Source of the DNA: Anthopleura xanthogrammica
Taxonomy: Eukaryota; Cnidaria; Anthozoa; Actiniaria; Actiniidae
NCBI GenBank assembly: GCA_964019055.1
Contig: OZ025216.1
Coordinates: forward strand, 4,252,001 to 4,316,000
Direction: 5' to 3'
Length of the DNA: 64,000 nt
Shown: positions 12,481 to 23,141 of the stretch, piece after piece
Layout of the letters: each line of letters begins with the position of its first letter
How positions within the stretch are numbered: position 1 is the stretch's first letter
Made by a program: the position numbers and the translations under genes
The notes under the pieces: generated by a model
The model's input: the letters and a program-made list of their open reading frames with translations, nothing else
Told to the model about the DNA's origin: nothing
The model's database searches: none

Positions 12481-12678
12481 GAGATGGTTCTGGCCAAATA
12501 TTTTAGCTTATGGAGCTTGGCAACGGTAACCGAGAAGGGTCAGATCTAGTAACTATTCATCTTCGTTGCAGAATTTTTTATATGATTCGCTTATCTTTCA
12601 CCAATCAATTGATATGCACATATTTCAAAATGCTTTCACAGCTCGACCTGCAAAATTTAAGTATACCCACATTTAATG

Positions 12679-12900
12679 CATTCGCATACCTCTCTGCACG
12701 GGCTTTTTGCTGCTAAACGCTTTTTTTTGCTTGGCATCGAAATGTGGTGGTTTGACGTACGAAAGCCCGTGCATAGAAGCATGCGAAAGTATTTAATCTT
12801 GGCACACTTTTACAGTCGCGCTGTAATTTAGTGCAAAATTATGACCGGCATGACCGTCAATAATGTGCTCGCATACTTCTATGCACGGGCTTTTCTGCGT
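12679..12900. repeat. three alternating copies of a GCACGGGCTTTT foldback unit
   Basis: Units at 12679-12711 (plus), 12759-12797 (minus) and 12869-12900 (plus) share GCATAC.TCTNTGCACGGGCTTTT. Each adjacent pair can form a stem-loop. No coding capacity. Confidence 0.7.
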
Positions 12901-12956
12901 TAAACCGACACATTTTGATGCGGCCAGCACTCGTTCACATCTGCCGAAAGGACCTT

Positions 12957-13042
12957 CATTGTCTTATAAAACAATTTAGAACAAAGTATCCTGTAGATCT
13001 ATTGTGATACTGCCTCGTTCTATTGTTTTGTAAGACAATGGT
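12957..13042. repeat. short palindrome (foldback element)
   Basis: ATTGTCTTATAAAACAAT at the left pairs with ATTGTTTTGTAAGACAAT at the right, and the arms continue inward through GAACAAAGTATC / GATACTGCCTCGTTC. A downstream CATCCAATCAGAG at about 13083 suggests this is part of a MITE. Confidence 0.6.
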
Positions 13043-13049
13043 TACTTTG

Positions 13050-15175
13050 GTTACCTTTGGTGCTACACCATGGTAATCATCATCCAATCAGAGTAAGTCT
13101 CGCCATGTTGAGGCCAGGCTTCGCAACCCTGAAGTTAGTTGATGTGGACCTACTCAAATACGAAGAAAACTGTGCCGCTTTTATCAGTAAGCGTCGACCA
13201 AAGTACAATTTCTAAAAGGGATGGCTATCATACTTCAGTGCTGTGCTGTTTTTTTGTGGAGTTTGGTGGATTTCTCTGTTTTTTTCGACGCGTAGAATGG
13301 AGGTGAATCTTACTCTCTTAGGTAAAAGGGGCAAAACGTACACAAGAAAGACTAAAATCTAGCCCAATGCAGCCAACAAAACACCAAAAATCGCTGGATC
13401 AAGGTTTGTTAACTACATTTATTCAGTGTTATATTTTGATTTTTACAAAATTCGACTTCGTGCTTTCACTGTATAAATCGTTACAACATCATTGCTTGGG
13501 CTGCCTGTGGTTTAATTTAGCTTAGAGTGAGGGTTTCATGGTCTATAATGGAAGGCGTGACCATGATCAAATAATCAGCGTTTATATGCCGGCTCTGGTA
13601 AAACTTATGCTGTTTACCGTTACAAATATAAACGTACATTCAAGCAGATGATAAGTCTTGATTGCACTGCACAAAAATACCATTACTGACTAAATAAAAC
13701 AAGATTTTATTGATTGCGTGACCCGTGCGTTTAAAATTTAAGTAACGCGAGGGCAACACAGGAAACCCAATCTCGGAATATTCATGCTTTATGATGGAAA
13801 TCTTTCAAAATTCGTACAAACCAATAATTTCATAGCTAATTTAACTCTTCTACTGCTTCTTTCTTGGTATATATGTGCAGTTAAGTGTGATTTGGATGAG
13901 TAAAAACATTTCATAAAGAAAAATGCGAGTCAGGGCTCGAGCGCGCGCTCACTAAAACTGACTTCCGGAAGCACTCTATTATGGCTTTTTCTTACCTTTT
14001 GACTTTCTGCCACAGTAAAAAAACTAAAATGTCAAATTCTAAATGTGGAGTGGCCTCTAAAAACTCTAGAACACAACACGACACAACATATTTATTACAA
14101 GATGCCCATAGATTCCCAGAATGCTTTGGTCTCCCACGTCTTGCCCATTATGACGCCATTAATTAATTAAGTGACGCAATAAAAGCAGATGATTCGATTA
14201 TGTTTGGTTAAGGACATTCGCAGGCATTGTTTATGCGCATCTGTTCTGCGCATATAGCATGACAGCACTCGCGCACGTGACCTATGTTTTTTAAGATCGA
14301 ACTCCGTCACGCTTGTAGCGAAAACGATCGGCTATTTTCAAAAACAACGGTGACCCCAAGTTTTTATTATGTATTTTTTAAAGAATTACACAAGCTGTCA
14401 GTTTTCCAAATTTGAAGGAAAAAATATGAGAAAATCATAATAAAAATAAGCACCGCATTTGGAACAAAACTGTTAGTTACCGTAACATTTTCGCACACAG
14501 GAAATATACCATTAAATTAAAAGAAAAGATTTCTTTGTCGCGTCCAAGTCGCGTCAAGTAAGCGCCGACCTCGAATTAGCGCCGCGGCGCTCATTCGAAC
14601 AACTATGTATACCTAGTTTCAGGACAATCTTATGAATAATTACACTTAGAGTTAGATCATTTACAAATTTCACTCTTACAGTCATTTTGGAACAGCTTGC
14701 TAAGTCGTTCTTCTTTCTGATATTTCTCTTGGAACTGTCTGACTAATGAGACTTATTTTGCATTTTGTTGTATTTTCAGCCAGAGGTAGAGTCCAAACTA
14801 GAGTGTTTTCTCATTAAGAATCATGAATGACATCGCTTCAAAGCCTCTTACTAACTGACATGTTATTTCCTTCACTGATTTATCTAGTATTCTATTCATG
14901 TGGTATTTATTTCATTCTGTATTGAGAATTTCGTCATTGATAACGTTAGATATTACACAGTCAGAACATCTATAATAGCAATGGTTATGCACAAGTTTCT
15001 AACATACTTGACATGTTTTTTTCTTCGCTGATTCATTAATTATTCTTTTGTTATTTATTTCAATCTTTATTGAGAATGTCATCTGATGGCAAAAGTTATG
15101 ACAGCCGGATTTGTAACAAAAACAGGAATTGCTAAGATAAAGTCTGAGCATCAATACAAACTGTATTACCTAGAA
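13050..15175. other. intergenic DNA, nothing identified
   Basis: About 2.1 kb without a credible gene. A GTGACCCCAAGTTTTTAT segment near 14350 resembles CGGTGACC(CCAC) segments at 45.5 and 45.9 kb, each preceded by AGCGAAAACGA or GCGCCAAAACGAGCA. This hints at another dispersed repeat. Confidence 0.35.
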
Positions 15176-15177
15176 AA

Positions 15178-15213
15178 ACCACCACCACCACCACCACTAC
15201 TACCAACAACACC

Positions 15214-15280
<67 letters not shown>

Positions 15281-15314
15281 GCAACAACATCAACAACAAC
15301 AACAACAGCAACAG

Positions 15315-15355
<41 letters not shown>

Positions 15356-15411
15356 GCAACAACAGCAACAACATCAACGACAACAACAACAGCAACAGCA
15401 ACAGCAACAGC

Positions 15412-15448
<37 letters not shown>

Positions 15449-15793
15449 GCAACAACATCAACAACAACAACAACAGCAACAGCAACAACAACAACATCAA
15501 CAACAGCAACAACAACAGCAACAACAACAACAACAGCAACAACATCAACAACAACAACAACAGCAACAGCAACAGCAACAACAACAACATCAACAACAGC
15601 AACAACAACAGCAACAACAACAACAACAACAACAGCAACAACAACAACAGCAACAGCAACAACAACAACATCAACACAACAACATCAACAACAACAACAG
15701 CAACAACAACATCAACAACAACAACAGCAACAATAACATCAACAACAACAACATAGTCATTATCAACAAATCAACAACAACAACAACAACAAC
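15178..15793. repeat. (AAC)n microsatellite with CAG and CAT interruptions, about 600 bp
   Basis: A CCA run followed by hundreds of bases of ACA/CAA triplets, regularly interrupted by CAG and CAT in blocks that themselves recur (for example AACAACATCAACAACAACA). Poly-Thr, poly-Gln and poly-Leu frames are artefacts. It ends about 165 bp beyond the stop codon of the minus-strand GPCR at 15958, so a long 3' UTR could include it. Confidence 0.95.
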
Positions 15794-15957
15794 TGAACAT
15801 CATCATTATCATCAATAACAATATCAGCAATATCATCCTCATCATTAACAGTTTTAACAATATTAGAAATGAAATTGCGAAAAAGTGCGAAAAGAGGACG
15901 AATTTTTCATTTAATACACATCTATTACAACATATCTTAGCTCAAACAACTTTTAAT

Positions 15958-16971
15958 CTAATGCACTATTGTCCTCACTGGTGTCGCTATATCCTCTTTG
16001 TACCTCATTCTTCTCCATACGCCTCGTGCTTCCTTGCGTATTTCTTCAATTCTCCAGCAATAAATGATAGGATTTAGTACTCCATTGACCATAATGAAAG
16101 TCTCAGAGAATCCGAACAGCATACGGATATTTCTAGTGTATTTCTGAACCACATAATATGGTATTAAAGCTATGATTGTAGGCACGTACGATAATACAAA
16201 AGCACCAATCATATAGTACATGGTGTTGACGGATTTCTTGTACCTGGGCATGTCTATGGACTGTTGTATTGATTGTTGTTGGGCTTGGACTTGTATTATT
16301 TCTTGCTGTTCTCGTATTTGTCGTGAATGTCGCTGCACGATTCTTGATATTTTGAATATACAAAAAAAGTTGACAAGAAGAGCACCAACAAACAATACAA
16401 AGCCAAAAGTCATCGTCGCCAAGTTTTCCGCAAACATCTTTATCAAACCAATAAATGCACTGAAAAACCAAAGCGAAGCAACTAGCATACCATATCGTTG
16501 AGTTGTGACCATTTGCTTGTATCGGAGATGAAGATAAATGGCCAGAAAACGATCTACAGTGATGGCTGTGACAGTAGCAAAGGAAACAGTCCCAAACGAA
16601 AAAAGCGTTAACATATAAACCTCATATGATGCACAAAAGACACCTAAATTACGCTTCAACTCTGCCAGTTTATAAACACAGAAAGAAGGTTGAGTTATTA
16701 AACCAACTCCAAGATCAGAAACAGCTAAACTAAGGATTAGAATATTCGAAGGTGTTCGAAGAGATGGTCGCTTTGCAAACGTGTAAATGACGACGAAGTT
16801 ACTCGGCATTGTAACCAAAGAAATGATAATGTTAAGTACTGCAAGTAAAACCAGTAAGATATCGTTGTAAGTTCGCTCGGGATAGTGAAGAAACGTTTGT
16901 TCACACATTGTCAGAAATGCTGTACTTGTTCTTCCAGAAAGAGATCGGAACGAACGAGAGAAAAACCTCAA
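15958..16971 (-). CDS. class A (rhodopsin-like) GPCR, intronless
   Basis: Predicted seven-helix plasma-membrane receptor coupling an extracellular ligand to G proteins; the ligand is unknown. The 337-residue frame shows a TM1 PSNFVVIY motif (Asn58), TM2 SLAVSDL (Asp86), a TM3 Cys113, DRF at 140-142 in place of DRY, a Gln-rich third intracellular loop (about 220-240) followed by MPRYKKSV, TM6 SYVP, and TM7 NPIIY at 300-304. The Trp of the usual TM6 CWxP motif is absent. Met22 (codon 16906-16908) matches the N-terminal length of the paralogues better, so the true protein may be about 316 residues. It is the most diverged family member in the window and stands alone about 27 kb from the main cluster. 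Annotations such as adenosine- or melanocortin-receptor-like are plausible by family resemblance only. Confidence 0.9.
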   Translation of the reverse strand: MRFFSRSFRSLSGRTSTAFLTMCEQTFLHYPERTYNDILLVLLAVLNIIISLVTMPSNFVVIYTFAKRPSLRTPSNILILSLAVSDLGVGLITQPSFCVYKLAELKRNLGVFCASYEVYMLTLFSFGTVSFATVTAITVDRFLAIYLHLRYKQMVTTQRYGMLVASLWFFSAFIGLIKMFAENLATMTFGFVLFVGALLVNFFCIFKISRIVQRHSRQIREQQEIIQVQAQQQSIQQSIDMPRYKKSVNTMYYMIGAFVLSYVPTIIALIPYYVVQKYTRNIRMLFGFSETFIMVNGVLNPIIYCWRIEEIRKEARGVWRRMRYKEDIATPVRTIVH

Positions 16972-17284
16972 CTTCTACGATGAAATGACTTGCAGCTGTT
17001 TTTCGTTCTTTGCTTGTCGTATTGAATAAGTATGCTCTAGAAAGTGCCAGTCTTTAAGGTGTTAATGCGTTCTTTATAAAAATTTAATCAAAAACTGTAA
17101 AAAAAAAAAGAATACTTTTTTTGTTTCAAGTAGTTAATAAACGTTTTGATGGACTCAATGGTAAAAGAGTTTTACTAAGTGTGGCCATAACCGAATGATA
17201 CTAATATTGCCATTACGAAGAAACTTCTGTGATGTGTTTGCCAGTTTGTTTGCTTTTCTTTCTTTGTAATGGCTAATACCCCGC
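16972..17284. other. upstream region of the minus-strand GPCR
   Basis: AT-rich. It has no similarity to the upstream block shared by the clustered receptors at 44-58 kb, and no clear TATA box. Confidence 0.3.
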
Positions 17285-17670
17285 CGCACTATTGTTACAA
17301 AACACCCGGACAATTTTCGAAACTCCGAGAATAAATCCCTACTCTTTTATCAATCCAGTCCTTGAAAATGTGTTTTCCTAGCTCAATGAACTTGCCTTGG
17401 ACTTTTACTTCTCGTTTAATTTTTTTAAGCCACTATTGTTACGCGAAACAAGTTTCAAGACTCCCTACTCTTTGATCTCTCGATTCTTAGAAATATTATT
17501 TTGAGTTTACTCAACTCCTTTTTGCCGCGTTTTTGTCGTCTTAACAATGATTTCGATTGGCGATCACTATTGCTACAAGAAACAATTTTTAAAAACTCCC
17601 TGAACTCGCTTTTGCCGCTTGCTTTTCAATAGCGATCAACCACTATTGTTACAAGAAAAAAAATGTTTTT
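17285..17670. repeat. degenerate tandem repeats with CACTATTGTTAC
   Basis: The word (C)ACTATTG(T/C)TAC recurs near 17288, 17432, 17564 and 17641, each followed by a related segment (AAACA..TTT..AACTCC). Spacing is irregular, about 75-145 bp. No gene. Confidence 0.5.
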
Positions 17671-17845
17671 ATGTTTGCTCATGGATATAGAATTGATAAA
17701 TCTCAGAGAATGCTGCTTTACCGGAAGCTCGTTTACTTGGGCTTATTCATAAGAAAATAATCACCATACTCAGAATTGGAGTAAATTGGCTATGGGCAAT
17801 CCACCCATAGCCTTTTATTATAAAGATTAAAATATGTCATAAAAC

Positions 17846-18052
17846 ATGAACATTAAGAATGCTTTTAGGATTATTCCCATTACCCCTCAAGATTATAGCT
17901 TGCTCGAGAAAAATCAACAAATGAAAATGTTGTGGTCGATTTTGAAGAAAGGGATGAGAGCCAACTTAGCCAAGATAGCCAAGTTTCGCAAGACCGTGAT
18001 TCCCAAACCCAAGAATCCGTCGATCAAGATAATCGTGTCCGTACAGGTATGA
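17846..18052 (+). pseudogene. possible reverse-transcriptase remnant
   Basis: A 68-codon frame begins with NIKNAFRIIPITPQDYSLL. This resembles the first catalytic-motif region of retroelement reverse transcriptases, DIRS/Gypsy style (D.K.AFR.IPI...D..LL), with the usual Asp replaced by Asn. The rest is Lys-rich and unassignable. No LTRs or other pol motifs are adjacent. At best it is a fragment of a dead retroelement. Confidence 0.35.
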
Positions 18053-18277
18053 AAAAACAAACAAAAAAAAACTGGTAGAGTTTGATAACATTGTAGGTTC
18101 GTTTGGGTTTACAATCTGGGGTTTACGAATAATCATTTTTTTCTTCTCTAAATTTTATCTCTAATGTTCAGACTTGTTCGACTCCTTATTCCAAAATGTT
18201 TTTTTGCTTTATAACACAAATTATGAAAAGAATAACGCGAAGTTGAGTCAGAGTTCTTAGAACATTTAATATTTCGG

Positions 18278-18412
18278 CCGGCATCCACTTGGCATCATCA
18301 GTAACTGAATGAATTTGGTAACAATTCTCAAAGGTATTAGTTATGGAAAATTGCAATGAAATTTGAATTTCATCTAACTTGTGATTCAGTTACTGATGAT
18401 GCCATGTGGATT
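18278..18412. repeat. inverted repeat, about 29-bp arms
   Basis: ATCCACTTGGCATCATCAGT at 18278 is mirrored by ACTGATGATGCCATGTGGAT ending at 18412, with about 75 bp between the arms. It lies just upstream of the KLSGDG gene remnant. Confidence 0.65.
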
Positions 18413-18500
18413 GAAGATAAATTAAAGACAAGACATCACTTTAGCTGTTACTCAGAGTTTTTAAAAAAAAAATATATATATATATTTATATTTAATTCAG

Positions 18501-19515
18501 ACAAAAAGAGAGAAAGCTATGATAATCTCGCAGAAGGAGAAAAAGTAAAACTCAAGTGTCTAGTCAACATATTAAATAAGCACTCCATCTCTTTGGCTGG
18601 GTACCATGAAATGACGCAGGTCAATTCATCATTGCCAAGGTCATATCTTGTAGAAGGATGCCAGAAGGCACTTGATAGCAACTGGGAGGCCTTTATAAAA
18701 CCAACCCCTGGTCCACATGCTGGTGTGCAAGTTCCATTTAAACACCTTCTTGGAACCCTAATTTAAAAAAATGTGAGTATGTTAGTTGTGTGATTGAAAA
18801 AAATGTAACTTGCTTAATTTGATGAGAAATGTTAAGAATCCATGACGGTTTTGCTAAACTATAAAGGTGATGTATTTTTTTGTGGCTCTAGCTATTTTCT
18901 TTCATTAAGAGCATACATTTATTTCCTTTAATTCTTTATCTTCAGCAAGCTGAATTCCCACCAGCAAGTGACAACCAGCCTGTTTTGAAGGTAATTATAT
19001 GCTATTAAAATTTTGTTATAAAAATATACCTTATCAAATCATGCATTTTGCTAATAATAACCCTTTTGTTTTACTAGGTGAAACTCTCCGGTGATGGAAC
19101 TGTCCTCTCAAGAACTTCAAATCTATTTGTCCTGTCCTGCAGCATTTTGAATAATGAACTAAAGGATCTGTCAAGTGCGGGTAAGCAGTCATCTTTTTCG
19201 GCCTTTTCCCTTTTTTCAGATTTACTTAGTTTAGCGACTTCTTTTTTTATAGGGAACCATGCCCTTGCATGTATTAAGACTCATGAGGACTACCACAACC
19301 TAAAGATTTCCTTGTCTGACATCGTTAAAGATGTCAATTCTGTTATTAAAGATGGCAAAGTCTCTGTAGATGGCAAGGAAATTGCCGCTTGGAGAAATAA
19401 ACGAGAACTGTGGAATGTAGAAATAAGGATCTCGGATAGTTTGACAATTGCTTTGAGAATTATTTCTCTTGTCCAGGAAAATGTTTTTGGAAATAAGAGT
19501 CTTAGTACAAAGTAG
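18501..19515 (+). pseudogene. multi-exon KLSGDG-family gene remnant
   Basis: Exons read in one frame: about 18501 to 18760 (acceptor TTTAATTCAG before 18501), 18946-18990 (TTCAG/GTAATT), 19078-19180 and 19253-19515. The 72-bp intron 19181-19252 has GTAAGC and a polypyrimidine-ATAG end; its length is a multiple of three, so the frame stays open even unspliced. Visible motifs are LPRSY...PTPGPHAGVQV, VKLSGDG, and GNHALACIKTHEDYHNL...VDGKEI. I associate these with a multicopy family of uncharacterised cnidarian proteins that may descend from an RNase-H-like (DDE) transposase. The Asp of SGDG would be a candidate acidic residue, but this is inference from memory. The expected downstream acidic motif is missing after VDGKEI, and a stop (TAA at 18764) lies at the end of the first exon before any clear donor. 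I treat it as truncated. Confidence 0.5.
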
Positions 19516-20040
19516 TAGCCTTCAGAAAATAAATACAGGTTTCAAATTGACCATGAATCACAGCCCTTCATGTAAAACACTTATCTTTCAAAAACATAAT
19601 AATAATAAAACACACAATAAAAGAAATTATAAAAGCGGAAAAATCAAAAAAGAACTGACATTGTGTCAATTTTAACGCCCAAGTGTTTAAAAGCTATAAC
19701 TACTGATTTTAGTGACATAAGAAAAATAAATTGTAAGCGCCAACCGCCGAGATTTGAGAGCTCTTGAGGAGCTCATCTACCTTTCAAAAGCAGTCGCATT
19801 TTTCGCTGTTAATTTATCACCTGTCTCTAAAAATAGTGGCCACATCCAATCCAAACTCATGCGTAGATTTCGATGTGATGTTGGCCTTCACACTAAAACG
19901 ATTGGCAAAACACTGAGTGTTCCCTTTCGAAAAAACGGTATTTAGTGTTGAGACATTTGAAAACTGAGACCTACTTTATAAGTGTGGACAGACGTTAACG
20001 GAGGGAAACCGTGGGAAACAAAAGTTAAGGAATAAAAACA
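19516..20040. other. intergenic DNA, nothing identified
   Basis: Short frames only; none has a recognisable domain. Confidence 0.3.
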
Positions 20041-20330
20041 GTTTTCTGTGTATTATACTCTGATAAAGACACGCGGGATGTGGAGAGAACACGAGAGAAG
20101 CGTAGGAAACCTCGACGCGTAGAGGAGTGGTTTCCAGCTTCTCAAGTGTTCTCTCCACATCCCAAGTGTCTTTATCAAAGTATAATACACGGAAAACTGT
20201 TTTTTATTGCTTTTATAAAATAACTAACTTTTCGAGAGAGAGAAAAAAATGACGTGAGCATGTATTATGCTCTCATAAAACATGGCTTTTTGGCCAATCA
20301 GAGCGCGCGTAATATCAAAGTTATTTTATA
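20041..20330. mobile_element. MITE of the CCAATCAG/hairpin family
   Basis: Long near-perfect arms at 20041-20115 and 20125-20196 (GTTTTCTGTGTATTATACT ... and inverse, with AACACGAGAGAAG in the core). The right end is GGCCAATCAGAGCGCGCGTA then AGTTATTTTATAA. This is the best preserved of the three family members in the window. Confidence 0.75.
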
Positions 20331-20367
20331 ATTCAATGTAAAAAAAACATGGTATCAAAAGAAATGT

Positions 20368-20490
20368 ATATAGTCCTCTTGCAGCACTTCGGAATGCAGT
20401 TAAATTTGGAGGACAAACCAATAGGTTTCAATTCTCAGGAGATTGAAATTTTTTTGTTTTGTTCTCCAAATTGAGCTGCTCTGACGTCAT
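20368..20490. repeat. dispersed repeat, copy 1 (CTTGCAGCACTTC.GAATGCAG)
   Basis: CTTGCAGCACTTCGGAATGCAG, then AATAGGTT..CAATTCTC.GGAGATTGAA and CTCCAAATTGAGCT. The same order occurs at 34375-34490. AATTTGGAGGA at the start and its inverse near the end make it imperfectly palindromic. Confidence 0.7.
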
Positions 20491-20534
20491 GTGAAAGGTA
20501 TATATTGGTCGTTTATTTGAAAGAAATCTGCAAT

Positions 20535-21242
20535 ACATCGCCAGAAATTCCGACCCATTTTGGGCGTATCTTATTACTCATGATTTTTACCCTGCCAATC
20601 AAGCAATTGTGTAGATTCGGTTGTGATTGGGCTATTTGATCATGTGACAATTGAAGGTTTACCTCTCCGGTTGCGATAATAATGGCGTCTCGACGAGAAG
20701 AAGGATTTTATTCGGCATTACTGAAATAGCACTTCCACAGTTGATATTTTACCCAAGATTTTAAACAAGATTGAGTAAACGGAGTAAATTTTTTTTAGAA
20801 GAGTTCAGTGTGAAAATACGCTTCATCTTGTACTGCATAGACAAGTTACATCTCAAGATGGAGGCAGAAATGGAAGCCCTGTTAATGCTTAAACTTCACC
20901 TCCTAAAACCGAGACGAAAATTTAAATATTCCTTCAGAAATTTCGGGGAATGCTCAAGACATACTTCCTCAATCGATTGGAAGTTCGGGAAGGAAAAGGT
21001 TTTTCACTATTTTGAGCTGAGAGCCGAAGATGTGAGACCAGGTTCAGGCATTCTCATGATAATCCACTGTAATCGTAATTATTGTTTTTGAGGCTCGGGC
21101 TGGCATATTTATCCAGTTAAAATTAAAATATTTTACTTTATCGAAATTTCTCAATACTTTTCCCACCATATTTGAGCCCTGAATTTTCTAAGTATCATGA
21201 CTTTAACTGCGCATGTCCGTTCGGAATTTCTGGCGATGCGGT
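20535..21242. mobile_element. candidate 0.7-kb non-autonomous element
   Basis: CATCGCCAGAAATTCCGA at the left is inverted at the right as TCGGAATTTCTGGCGATG, about 700 bp apart. Small internal frames, including one of 106 codons at 20771, have no recognised motif. It could be a MITE or a chance short inverted repeat. Confidence 0.4.
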
Positions 21243-21397
21243 GCCATTTATATTTTTGACTGGCGGCAGTGAAAACCAAATTCCAACGGGCAACTTGCAA
21301 CTACAGAGTTCGCAGAATATTGAGAATCGTAGTAACACCAAATTTTTAATAAATGCAAGCACAAGAAACCTTCAGAAAACTATCTACTCACATACGA

Positions 21398-21472
21398 CAC
21401 CGAGCCCAGCGGGGCTCCAACTCGGGTCGCCTTTGTGAGAGGCAAGCGCTCTCACCGCTACGCCACCCGTGC
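21398..21472 (-). repeat. tRNA-derived SINE head (tRNA-like)
   Basis: Read on the minus strand it starts GGGTGGCGTAGCGGTGAGAG, with a tRNA-like A box, an anticodon-arm-like TGCCT/CTCACAA/AGGCG, and a diverged B box in GACCCGAGTTGGAGCCCC. The broken T arm and the lack of a pairing acceptor stem argue against a functional tRNA. It abuts the palindromic MITE at 21475. Confidence 0.6.
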
Positions 21473-21474
21473 TT

Positions 21475-21654
21475 ACAATAACAACAGCGGTAAAGTACCG
21501 CGACATCAATAGTCTGGGAATGGCTTATCTATGACGTCTATGATGGCACCCTACAGGCAGAGTATCCTAGCAGGGTACCGCCATAGACGTCATAGGTAAT
21601 TACCCTGATAATCAGACTTTAGATGACGCTGTACTTTAACGCTGTTGTTATTGT
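21475..21654. mobile_element. palindromic MITE, about 70-bp arms
   Basis: Ends ACAATAACAACAGCG and CGCTGTTGTTATTGT are exact inverted repeats. Arms continue through AAAGTAC, AGTCTG and a central TATGACGTCTATG / CATAGACGTCATA pair. No coding capacity. Confidence 0.85.
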
Positions 21655-22400
21655 ATTTTGACATTTTTTGGCATTTCAACACCAAACTTTCACCTAAATG
21701 CGAGCAAACTGGGGAAAAAAACCTTCAGAAAACTATTTGAAGACAAAAGGGAGAGGAATGATACTAGCTCACTGATTGACAACAAAAACGCCACACATAT
21801 TGCTTGTTTTCAATCATTCCCATAAAACAAAAGACACGACATCCATGTTGGTTGACATAACAAAAGAGACTGATTACAAATCTTTTGTAAAGTTCAACGA
21901 AGATGGCAGCTAAGTATGATGTCGTTTGAAAACCAACGATAGTGATACTTCATGTTCACTAAATATAGCATTGTGATGTTAATATGCCAAGCATTTTCAC
22001 GAAAGCTCTTCACAAGTTGCTTTGTTTAACCAGCCAATCCATCTCTGGTTGGCACATGAATGAAAAAAGGCTTGCATCGTTATACGACATAGATTAAAGG
22101 ACAGCGAATAGACCCATGCATGAGGTACCTTTGCAAGACTGCACGAGAAGTGCTGTACAAAGTCCGATGAAAATACGACAGAGCTGACCAATTATCGTCT
22201 TCCTTAACCGTATATGGCGTGCAATGCACATGCCTGTACACGTGTCTTAATTGAATCTATGCATGTGCTCGGAAAATCACTGCCATACAAGATTCTGTCA
22301 CGCGCCTTCGAACAGGGGCTGAATCCTCAATCAGCGGCATAAACTATTTTTCTTAGATGAGACTAGAGTTCCTCCCAGTTGGATCACGAAAGCTATCTTT
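21655..22400. other. intergenic DNA, nothing identified
   Basis: Only short frames without motifs. Confidence 0.3.
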
Positions 22401-22401
22401 T

Positions 22402-22755
22402 TTAAAGGGGCACTTGGATGAAAATCGATGAAAATTGGAAATGACTTGAAACTTGGTTAAACTTATCTATATGGCCCCAATAGTAGCCAAGCAACATATT
22501 TTCTTCACAGTCAAAATTTGCGGATAAAAATTATATATTTTTTTCAGCATCTAAATTGTGAGTAAATGACGTCATTTACTCAACCCTATTGTTCTTTTAG
22601 TTTTTAAACCAAAATTTCTCAACTGCGAGTGGCTCCCAGCCTAAAATTTTTGCCAATCTTGTTTTCATAATCATGATTGAGTCATATTATTCTTAAATAC
22701 TTGAACTATTCGGACTTTCAAAATATGGGGCGTTTTCATCCAAGTGCCCCTTTAA
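22402..22755. mobile_element. MITE with about 24-bp terminal inverted repeats
   Basis: TTAAAGGGGCACTTGGATGA at the left is mirrored by TCATCCAAGTGCCCCTTTAA at the right. The element is 354 bp, AT-rich inside and non-coding. Confidence 0.85.
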
Positions 22756-23141
22756 GCCTTGTATTGAGATCAAGTTTTCTACCTCCAGCCTGTTTTGATT
22801 TCTTTTCATGTATTTTCCTTTTTTCACACTTGCTGCCATTCTTCTTTTTCACATCAAGCACAAGTTACAGATTATAACAACACCTGTGGAGAAAAACCAC
22901 GAAACCGTTTCGTTCGTTGGTATTTGTTGTATTGAAATTAAGATTATGTTAGGTAGTACCATCAGTAGTACCATGAGCATCCTTTTCTGACTAAATTTAT
23001 CTATCTTTTATCTCATTTGGCTAGAACAACCTTTTGCAAGGAGGTCATTATATAATGCTAAAGCGTTTTGTGAATTACGAGAAAATCAAGAAACGAGGTT
23101 GTTTTCAACTTTTACTGTTATATGTAGAAGTAACTGAGAGG

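Noticed and set aside
12149..12529. 126-codon plus-strand frame as a membrane protein
   Set aside because: The 3' part is the dispersed CAAGATGGCGCAGGGAA repeat and the 5' part is simply T-rich; no homologous features.
15086..15736. 216-codon Thr-rich frame and 181-codon Leu-rich reverse frame
   Set aside because: Triplet-repeat artefacts of the AAC array.
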